This document shows, piece by piece, positions 1 to 5,750 of a stretch of DNA of 9,417 nucleotides. The notes under the pieces were generated by a model. The model saw nothing but the letters and a program-made list of their open reading frames with translations. It did no database searches and had not been told where the DNA came from. Source of the stretch: an uncultured bacterium (GTDB lineage Bacteria > Bacteroidota > Ignavibacteria > Kapaibacteriales > UBA2268); assembly GCA_937875295.1 (NCBI GenBank), contig CALLXS010000080.1, positions 1-9,417 on the forward strand, written 5' to 3'. The translations under genes and the position numbers were made by a program. Within the stretch, counting starts at the first letter, position 1. Each line of letters starts with the position of its first letter.

Positions 1-26
1 AAACACTTCGAGGCTTGTCGATTCAC

Positions 27-108
27 CTGGCTTTGATTTAAATCACTTTGTGATGGGAAGATAGCCAGCGTGAACGAGTATATAGTGTTTAACTATCCTT
101 AGGCTATC
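27..108. repeat. Overlapping inverted repeats in the gene-free left edge
   Basis: The first 248 nt hold no convincing gene. CTGGCT (27-32) is the exact reverse complement of AGCCAG (63-68) and encloses a small ATCAC/GTGAT hairpin (42-54). GATAGCC (60-66) is the exact reverse complement of GGCTATC (102-108) and encloses an ATAGT/ACTAT hairpin (82-96). The two outer pairings share positions 63-66, so they exclude each other. This could be part of a structured RNA or a repeat remnant. It could also be chance, since each stem is only 6-7 bp. No RNA family was recognised. Confidence 0.3.
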
Positions 109-166
109 AATATTTTGCGGTTAAATCTTGGGCAAATGCATTATGCAATTCTTTAGTATTGAAGGT

Positions 167-202
167 AAAAGAGACTATCTTAAGCTTTTAGGACAGTCTC
201 TT
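167..202 (-). terminator. Rho-independent-type terminator after the hybrid gene
   Basis: On the minus strand an AAGAGACT arm (202-195) pairs exactly with AGTCTCTT (176-169). The pairing continues inward through a G-U wobble and one C-A mismatch to a TAA/TTA closing stem with a 4-nt loop. The transcript leaves the hairpin through UUUU and then turns mixed. The hairpin begins about 46 nt past the stop codon at 249-251, as expected for a transcript end. The short U tract is the main weakness. Confidence 0.6.
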
Positions 203-248
203 CTGGCAAAGCTGTGTGTTTATCTTGTCGGAACACTGGAAGGTACCA

Positions 249-1781
249 TTATGATGGTAGTGGCCAGGTCAGACCAGAAGTGGTCTGATCCAGAGTTACT
301 ATCTTGTCAAAAAGCTGAATAGTTAAAGGTTTAAATTTATCCTCTAACACTTGAAGTTCGATATTTTCTTTTGTTATCTGTATTTTGATGGGGACTAAAT
401 GATATGTGAATCGAAAACTTACCCTTTTCCAGTGATTTGGTAGTGAAGGACGAAGTATCAAGCGATCACTTTTTACTTTTATTCCACAGAATCCCTTTAC
501 TACTGCTTGCCAAATGCCACCCAGTGTAGCGGCATGGAGACCTGCATCGCTATTTTTCATTTTATCGTTTAAATCGATGTTTGTGGCGGCAATAAAATAT
601 AAAAAAGCTTCTTTAGTCCTTCCAATCTCAGTGGCTACTAAAGAATGAATGGCCGGACTCAAAGAAGAATGATGTAAGGTTTTGGGCTCATAAAAATCCC
701 AATTGGCGATCTTTTCTTCCAAAGTAAATTGGTCATTCAAAAGATAGAGCAACATGATAACATCAGCTTGTTTTAAAAGCTGGGAACTGGTAATCTCCTC
801 CCAACTAAAGTTGTTAAAGAAAGAATTGGGATCATGTTGATAACTAGAAAGATCAATCTCTCTTTGTTGTAGAAAGCCATCAAATTGTAGGAGTATCAGC
901 TCATCGATCCGGGGTAAACTGATTTTATCAGCTACTTCACACCAAGTCTCCAGCTCTTCATCGTTTAAACCAATCTTGGCGGCGAAATCATGATATTTCT
1001 TCTCTTTTCGTAAAAACTTACAAATTTCTATCGCTTTACGAAGATTCCATTGTGCTAAGGCGTTGGTAAAATAGTTATTATCTACAGATTCACTATACTC
1101 ATCCGGACCAATTACCTTTTTGATCTCAAAACGATCCTTTTCTGGATTATAGTCTACCCTACTTTTCCAAAACCGCGCGGTTTGACAGATAATTTCCGCT
1201 CCAAAATCAGCGAAATCCGGTGCGATAAGATTAACTGTACCATCTGGTCCAGCGACTCTTCTGTCTAAGGCTGTCATATCCGGATCTTTAAGTCCCATTG
1301 AAGGTTGGAAAAAACCTACACGCAGAGAGGGCAACTCCTCTTTTGGATGATATTTTGCAGAAAATGACCATTTCTTTTGTCCCTCGAAAATAATAGGTCC
1401 CAAGTTGTATTGACCTTGCAAAGATAAATTTTGAGCGGGATTCATTGTCAAATATAAAGATGCTTGCATAGGAAAATATCTGCGGACAGCGTCTTTAGCC
1501 TTGTGAGAACGAGAAGATTGGTATCTGAAATCGAAACCATATATTAAGAAATCATCAAAAAGTTGATTATTGAGATTATTTAAGAATTTATTATCATTAG
1601 CTGTAAAAAATGATGCATCTCGGGCATAAGTATAACCAAAATTAGTTTTTGCACCACCTCCAGCCTCATTTTGATGGCACTGAGAGCATTTATTTCCTGT
1701 CCATAGACTAAATTCTGGAGTAGCAGAGAGCTTACAAACACTAAGCAAAATTAATAATATATTAAAAATACTTTTTGTCAT
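249..1781 (-). CDS. Hybrid: exported haem-binding outer-membrane-type protein fused to C-terminal GH65 phosphorylase
   Basis: The 510-residue protein joins two unrelated parts. Residues 1-20 are a signal peptide. Residues 32-36 are CSQCH, a c-type haem site, followed by a Gly-rich turn and a Tyr/Phe-rich region with beta-barrel character (about 75-190), as in outer-membrane cytochrome/porin-like proteins of Bacteroidota relatives. From about residue 193 it reads as glycoside hydrolase family 65. It has TARFWKSRV (201-209), GPDEY (225-229) with Glu228 at the catalytic-acid position, VDNN (233-236), KQAD (337-340), YEPKTLHHSSLS (364-375) and GLHAATLGG (414-422), then the C-terminal beta domain to its normal end. 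GH65 enzymes are usually about 750 residues, so roughly 440 N-terminal residues are missing, including the beta-sandwich and half the barrel. Phosphorylase activity is therefore unlikely, and the barrel half also looks incomplete. The start is supported by the signal peptide. There is no Shine-Dalgarno sequence. The domain calls are strong; whether the joined gene is real is uncertain. Confidence 0.75.
   Translation of the reverse strand: MTKSIFNILLILLSVCKLSATPEFSLWTGNKCSQCHQNEAGGGAKTNFGYTYARDASFFTANDNKFLNNLNNQLFDDFLIYGFDFRYQSSRSHKAKDAVRRYFPMQASLYLTMNPAQNLSLQGQYNLGPIIFEGQKKWSFSAKYHPKEELPSLRVGFFQPSMGLKDPDMTALDRRVAGPDGTVNLIAPDFADFGAEIICQTARFWKSRVDYNPEKDRFEIKKVIGPDEYSESVDNNYFTNALAQWNLRKAIEICKFLRKEKKYHDFAAKIGLNDEELETWCEVADKISLPRIDELILLQFDGFLQQREIDLSSYQHDPNSFFNNFSWEEITSSQLLKQADVIMLLYLLNDQFTLEEKIANWDFYEPKTLHHSSLSPAIHSLVATEIGRTKEAFLYFIAATNIDLNDKMKNSDAGLHAATLGGIWQAVVKGFCGIKVKSDRLILRPSLPNHWKRVSFRFTYHLVPIKIQITKENIELQVLEDKFKPLTIQLFDKIVTLDQTTSGLTWPLPS
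267..290. repeat. Hairpin-forming inverted repeat inside the 3' end of the hybrid gene
   Basis: TCAGACCA (269-276) and TGGTCTGA (281-288) are exact reverse complements around a 4-nt loop. The stem extends by one wobble and one GC pair to 267/290. A second perfect 6-bp hairpin, TACCAT/ATGGTA with a 4-nt loop (244-259), lies next to it over the stop codon. Both fall in the last ~15 codons of the minus-strand gene. They may protect the mRNA 3' end or add to termination together with the hairpin at 167-202. Confidence 0.4.
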
Positions 1782-1825
1782 TTTCTAAATATCTACATTT
1801 TATAAAAGGAGTCAATTAAAATAAG

Positions 1826-1833
1826 CAAATCTA
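1826..1833 (-). promoter_or_regulatory. Candidate -7 box (TAGATTTG) for the hybrid gene
   Basis: The minus strand reads TAGATTTG, matching the Bacteroidota -7 consensus TAnnTTTG. There are 44 nt between it and the ATG at 1781. No TTG-like -33 element is visible 17-23 nt upstream. The main support is that the same box recurs at a similar distance before other genes in the window. Confidence 0.45.
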
Positions 1834-1866
1834 AGTACATTCCAAAATAAAAATAATAATTTACTA

Positions 1867-1889
1867 TTGAAATTAATAATATATTTCAA
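1867..1889. repeat. Inverted repeat TTGAAAT-N9-ATTTCAA between divergent promoters
   Basis: TTGAAAT (1867-1873) and ATTTCAA (1883-1889) are exact reverse complements with a 9-nt spacer. They lie between the two divergent -7 boxes. The arms are centred 16 nt apart, which could suit a dimeric regulator. In DNA this AT-rich a 7-bp repeat may be accidental. The same word, ATTTCAAA, is found again in a larger inverted repeat at 9290-9325. Confidence 0.3.
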
Positions 1890-1907
1890 ATATCACCTAA
1901 TTATTCT

Positions 1908-1915
1908 TATTTTTG
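1908..1915 (+). promoter_or_regulatory. Candidate -7 box (TATTTTTG) for the lipoprotein-exporter cluster
   Basis: TATTTTTG matches the Bacteroidota -7 consensus TAnnTTTG. There are 41 nt between it and the ATG at 1957, giving a predicted 5' leader of about 30-40 nt. It is followed by CAT, as is the box at 9104-9111. No clear -33 TTG was found at the usual spacing. Confidence 0.5.
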
Positions 1916-1956
1916 CATAACTTTTTATATATATTTTAGCTATTAAGGATATTTAA

Positions 1957-3156
1957 ATGAAAAAGATATTATTGATTATTTTCGCAATTACAATTTGCGT
2001 TGCTTGCAATAAGAATGAGCAATTACCTACAATTAGTAATGTTGAATCGATTCGCCCAATAATCGATACTATTACCATTCTTTCTGATTTAAGTGATACC
2101 CCTGAAACAGAGGTCGTAGAATATAAGTATGATAAACCTACTGATTTATTTTGGGCAAGAGCTATCTATAAGGATTTAAGTGGTAAGGAGATTAGGAGCT
2201 ATATTCGGGTCCTTGATAGTGCTTCGCGATTACCAATTAAAGAATATCCGGTTGATGAATTTGGTGAAACCGATGATTATACTTTATTTGAATATGATCC
2301 TAATTCATTATTACTACTAAATAAAAAAGTATATAATAAAACTATTGCACCAGAAAACTTAGTAAATGAATTTATCTTTAAATATGAAGATAATGTATTA
2401 ATAAGTAAAACCGAAAAAGTATATTCTTTAGATTCTACTTATAAAAATGTAGATGGAAATAATTTGACTGAAGAAACTATTTTCCGTTATTTACCTAATA
2501 AAAATTATAGAAATAAAGGTAATATCTTAACATTTTCTCGCATCGAGAAGAGAATTATTTATTGCACACAAGAAATGATAGATCATTACGAATTAAATGA
2601 ATCAAAAGTAGGCGATATTTATTTCACAGAAAAAACAATTTTTGATAAAAATTCTAATCCGATTTCATATACTTCTACTGACCCATCAGCTGGTGATGAG
2701 CATAGATATTCAAATGAATACTACGATGCTAAATTAGACTCAAAGGGCAGATTATCTGAATTAATTCCTTATGCCACTCCAGAAAAAGACAGCATTTCTA
2801 AAGATGCTTTAATGTGGAAATTTTTCTATAATAGCGACGGTACTCTTGAAAAAGAAGAAGAATATATGCATAATGATAAAACTAATAAATTCGATTTGAT
2901 TCATGGTAGAGACCAATATACATATTATAATATTATTCCGGAGCTACCATATTTATCTGAAGAAGCTTTTGTTTCTGAGCATTTTTGTCAACATCGTCAA
3001 GTTTATACTAAATTAGAGAAAATAATAGAAAAGTTTGATAAAAATTCACGTATAGTAATTTATAAAACAGCAAGTATGGATGGTGGATTCCCTAAAGATA
3101 ATTTAGAAGGAAAAATATCCAGAAAAATAATTACTAAATTTGAAAAAGTAAATTAA
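1957..3156 (+). CDS. Unrecognised lipoprotein with YD-like beta-hairpin repeats
   Basis: I do not recognise this 399-residue family. The N-terminus has two lysines, a hydrophobic stretch and a lipobox ending at Cys17 (CVAC), so it should be a lipid-anchored envelope protein. A Shine-Dalgarno-like AAGGA (1945-1949) lies 7 nt before the ATG and supports this start. The rest is rich in Tyr, Asp, Asn, Lys and Glu. It contains at least seven loosely repeated units of the form aromatic/hydrophobic-D/N-x-x-G/S-x-hydrophobic-x5-Y, at about residues 84-97, 111-126, 140-156, 227-238, 258-272, 288-303 and 358-369. This pattern resembles YD/RHS-type beta-hairpin repeats and suggests an elongated beta structure. 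It is the first gene of the cluster and lies 30 nt before an ABC exporter, so a role alongside export is possible. That role is inferred from position only. GC is very low (15-35% in sampled lines), matching the neighbours to the right and not those to the left. Confidence 0.8.
   Translation: MKKILLIIFAITICVACNKNEQLPTISNVESIRPIIDTITILSDLSDTPETEVVEYKYDKPTDLFWARAIYKDLSGKEIRSYIRVLDSASRLPIKEYPVDEFGETDDYTLFEYDPNSLLLLNKKVYNKTIAPENLVNEFIFKYEDNVLISKTEKVYSLDSTYKNVDGNNLTEETIFRYLPNKNYRNKGNILTFSRIEKRIIYCTQEMIDHYELNESKVGDIYFTEKTIFDKNSNPISYTSTDPSAGDEHRYSNEYYDAKLDSKGRLSELIPYATPEKDSISKDALMWKFFYNSDGTLEKEEEYMHNDKTNKFDLIHGRDQYTYYNIIPELPYLSEEAFVSEHFCQHRQVYTKLEKIIEKFDKNSRIVIYKTASMDGGFPKDNLEGKISRKIITKFEKVN
3135..3142 (+). 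promoter_or_regulatory. Possible internal -7 box (TAAATTTG) for the ABC exporter
   Basis: TAAATTTG matches TAnnTTTG and lies within the last codons of the lipoprotein gene, with 44 nt between it and the exporter ATG at 3187. The spacing equals that of other candidate boxes here, so the exporter may have its own promoter as well as readthrough from upstream. The match lies in AT-rich coding sequence and may be coincidental. Confidence 0.3.
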
Positions 3157-3186
3157 TTAAAACTATAATATTATTAATTTTTAATA

Positions 3187-5049
3187 ATGTCAAAAATAAA
3201 AGGATTTGTTAGACAATATTCTCGCATACTCCATTTCGTAAAGGGACTTTGGGGTTTGCTTTTCTTGTCTTTAATATTAAATATTATTTTCTCACTTTTT
3301 GAGACAATGAGCATTGCTATTATCCAACCAGTAATTCAAATTCTATTTGATACCGATGGTGTGCGGAATGTTCAGGCAGTTACAAATCCTTCTAATCCAT
3401 TCGAAGGAATAAAAAATGCTTTCTATGCTTTTATTCATAGTATGATTTTCGTTGATAGCAGCATGGAAGCTACTTTAATTCGATTAAGTGTCCTTATTTT
3501 AATAATTTTCTTTCTAAAGAATATATTTAAATATGCAGCTACAATTGCAGGAACTAATGCCACTGTAAATATTATCAAGAATATGAGAGATATTATTTTC
3601 ACAAAGTTAACTTCTCTCTCTGTTGATTTCTTTTCTAAAAGCAGGCAAGGACATTTAATTTCAGTAATTACAAACGATGTCAATTCGGTAAATGGAAATA
3701 CAATTTCGACAATTACCACAATTATAAAAGACTTTACTCAAATAGCAATATTTTTAATGTTCTTAATCGCTGTATCGCCATATTTAACATTAGTCGCATT
3801 TTCTACAAGTATTGTCAGTCTACTTTTTATTAAAATATCTATAAAATATCTAAGGAAGTATGCTGGAAGTATGCAGGAATCAATGTCAAACTATACTACT
3901 GCTTTGCAAGAAACTCTATTTGGAATGAGAATTGTGAAAGCATATAATGCAGAGGTTTCAATTAATAATAAATTTAAATCACACACATCAGAATTTGTAA
4001 AGTTTGCTCTAAAGCATCGCACTATAACTGCAATCATACCAATGATAAATGAATTATTTGCAATTGGTGCATTGTGCTTTGTGTTATTCTTAGGAGGAAA
4101 AGAAGTAATTGATAATCAAATGCGTGGTGAAGATCTTATGCTTTTCTTATTTGCATTGTTCTCTATAATGAGTCCAATTTCTTCTTTTATAAATCAATTT
4201 ACATCATTCCAAACTGGATTAGTAGCTGCAGATAGGATTTTCACAGTTTTAGATGCAAAACCATCTGTGGTCGATGGTGAAGAACATCATAAAGGATTAA
4301 AATCTGAAATAGAAGTGAAAAATTTGCATTTTGCATATGAACCGGAAAAAGAAGTACTAAAAAATTGTAATTTAATAATTCCAAAAGGTAAGAAAATTGC
4401 TTTAGTAGGAGGCTCAGGAAGCGGAAAATCAACTATGCTTGATCTTATCATTCGATTCTATGACCCCACAAGTGGTGAAATATTATTAGATGGAGAAAAT
4501 ATAAAAAATTATAATGCAAAAGAATATCGCTCTTTGTTTGGTGTCGTATCACAAGAAACATTGCTATTTAATGATACAATTGCAAATAATATAAAATACG
4601 GTTTCGAAGCTACGGACGAAGAAGTGATTCAAGCCACAATAACTGCAAATGCTTATAGCTTCATTTCCAAAATGCCAGATGGCATTAATTCTATAATTGG
4701 TGATAGAGGAGTGCTTATTTCAGGTGGTGAGAGACAAAGAATAGCTATTGCAAGGGCGCTATTACGCAAACCAAAAGTATTAGTATTTGATGAGGCTACT
4801 TCTGCTCTTGATGTGGAATCCGAAAAAATTGTACAAGATGCCATTAATGTATCACTTATCAATAGAACTGCAATTATTATTGCTCATAGACTTTCTACTA
4901 TTAAAGATTGTGATTGCATTTACGTATTGGATAAAGGTTCGATTGTAGAATCAGGTTCTCATTCAGAACTCTTGGCATTAGGTGGTATTTATAAGAAAAT
5001 GTGCGATATTCAATATGATATTAGCAGTAAAAACGAAAATGTTAATTAA
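3187..5049 (+). CDS. ABC exporter half-transporter, MsbA-like (permease-ATPase fusion)
   Basis: This 620-residue protein has the standard half-exporter layout. The membrane domain has six predicted helices near residues 20-45, 97-120, 175-197, 198-218, 280-303 and 315-335, and the C-terminal ATPase domain spans about 373-605. The nucleotide-binding motifs are complete: A-loop Tyr384, Walker A GGSGSGKST (408-416), Q-loop Gln456, signature ISGGERQR (511-518), Walker B VLVFDE (531-536) with catalytic Glu536, D-loop SALD (539-542) and H-loop His567. It should work as a homodimer in the inner membrane, moving a lipid or other hydrophobic substrate outward. The nearest familiar type is the lipid A flippase MsbA, and the long loop between the first two helices (about 50-95) is common in Bacteroidota members. 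Peptide or other lipid export cannot be excluded. There is no Shine-Dalgarno sequence; the start is chosen by full domain coverage. It is flanked at 30 and 15 nt by genes for two envelope proteins on the same strand. Confidence 0.92.
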   Translation: MSKIKGFVRQYSRILHFVKGLWGLLFLSLILNIIFSLFETMSIAIIQPVIQILFDTDGVRNVQAVTNPSNPFEGIKNAFYAFIHSMIFVDSSMEATLIRLSVLILIIFFLKNIFKYAATIAGTNATVNIIKNMRDIIFTKLTSLSVDFFSKSRQGHLISVITNDVNSVNGNTISTITTIIKDFTQIAIFLMFLIAVSPYLTLVAFSTSIVSLLFIKISIKYLRKYAGSMQESMSNYTTALQETLFGMRIVKAYNAEVSINNKFKSHTSEFVKFALKHRTITAIIPMINELFAIGALCFVLFLGGKEVIDNQMRGEDLMLFLFALFSIMSPISSFINQFTSFQTGLVAADRIFTVLDAKPSVVDGEEHHKGLKSEIEVKNLHFAYEPEKEVLKNCNLIIPKGKKIALVGGSGSGKSTMLDLIIRFYDPTSGEILLDGENIKNYNAKEYRSLFGVVSQETLLFNDTIANNIKYGFEATDEEVIQATITANAYSFISKMPDGINSIIGDRGVLISGGERQRIAIARALLRKPKVLVFDEATSALDVESEKIVQDAINVSLINRTAIIIAHRLSTIKDCDCIYVLDKGSIVESGSHSELLALGGIYKKMCDIQYDISSKNENVN

Positions 5050-5064
5050 TATTAATTGACTTAA

Positions 5065-5733
5065 ATGAAATTACTTTCAGGCAATATAGCTAAAAGAAAA
5101 TATTTATTGATAATCATTTCTTCATTGCTATTGCTCGCAGTGATAGCAGTGGTATATATTCTAGGTGGATTTCGTTTGATTACTGGAAATAAAGATTTAG
5201 ATTTTAAAGATACTTCTTCCGAATCAACTTCTAATGAATTTAAATTATTTGATGAGTTTGATAATAAATTTAAAAATATCTCGCTTCCATATTCAATTGA
5301 ATTAAATAATGTGTCGTTTGATACTACTTCATATAATCATATTGCTAATGAGGAAGCTAAAGTATATTTAAATGATTTTAAAAGAGATAATAATTATTTC
5401 GCCGTAGGGAAATTTAATATTAATGATGCGCATAATGCTTATATTATCTTGAAACTGCCACAAAATGCTACTTTTGAATATTTATACTTACTAAAAATAT
5501 TTAGTAAAAATTATGAATTACGAGGACAAATGAATCTTGCTGAGTTTTCTGGTGATAGAAATAATCTCATTATCTCAGAATCACAAATAAGCGAAGATTT
5601 ATCAATTGTAACTACTAATAAAAAAGCAACAATTATTGCTGGAGATTCAATTAAATTTAACGAGATTCTACAATCTAAAAAATATAATATAAAAGCTGAT
5701 GGGACTATTAGCACGTCCACACCAGCTTTATAA
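5065..5733 (+). CDS. Membrane-anchored extracytoplasmic protein, function unknown
   Basis: This 222-residue protein begins with a basic stretch (KRK, 11-13) and one strong hydrophobic segment (about 14-35) with no cleavage motif, so it is probably a signal anchor with the rest outside the cytoplasm. A Ser/Thr/Asp-rich linker (about 43-60) leads to a domain of alternating polar and hydrophobic residues likely to be mostly beta strands. From memory, its tail (a serine-containing strand, a DLSI strand, a long insert, then YNIKADGTI) has the rhythm of small envelope proteins of unknown function in Bacteroidota. This was not checked by a search. The gene starts 15 nt after the ABC exporter gene and has neither an obvious promoter box nor a Shine-Dalgarno sequence, so it is probably the last gene of that transcript. 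Its role may be as a periplasmic partner of the exporter, inferred only from position. Confidence 0.8.
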   Translation: MKLLSGNIAKRKYLLIIISSLLLLAVIAVVYILGGFRLITGNKDLDFKDTSSESTSNEFKLFDEFDNKFKNISLPYSIELNNVSFDTTSYNHIANEEAKVYLNDFKRDNNYFAVGKFNINDAHNAYIILKLPQNATFEYLYLLKIFSKNYELRGQMNLAEFSGDRNNLIISESQISEDLSIVTTNKKATIIAGDSIKFNEILQSKKYNIKADGTISTSTPAL

Positions 5734-5750
5734 AAAAAATATTATTTTTT
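5734..5750. terminator. A/T-only palindrome between convergent genes
   Basis: AAAAAATA (5734-5741) is the reverse complement of TATTTTTT (5743-5750) around one central base, so an RNA from either strand could fold back and end in a U run. It fills the 8-nt gap between the convergent stop codons and overlaps the last codons of the minus-strand gene. A GC-free stem is weak. However, no other terminator is visible for either gene. Confidence 0.35.

Noticed and set aside
60..108. Integron attC-like site suggested by the GTTTAAC word and flanking inverted repeats
   Set aside because: The word is a single self-palindrome and not two paired core sites. There is no integrase gene or cassette-like gene nearby.
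128..322. Plus-strand open frame of 64 codons at the left edge
   Set aside because: It runs across the terminator hairpin and into the antisense of the hybrid gene, has no start signal, and its sequence shows no domain or signal peptide.
1188..1205. Frameshift explanation for the hybrid gene
   Set aside because: The frame is continuous through the join, and both halves read cleanly in the same frame. A frameshift in a single parent gene cannot bring two unrelated families together.
3435..4862. Minus-strand open frames at 3435-3719, 4241-4432 and 4653-4862
   Set aside because: All lie antisense within the ABC exporter gene, whose motifs are intact. They look like shadows of AT-rich coding sequence.
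5511..5720. Minus-strand open frame of 69 codons
   Set aside because: It is antisense to the anchored-protein gene, with no promoter box or ribosome site of its own.
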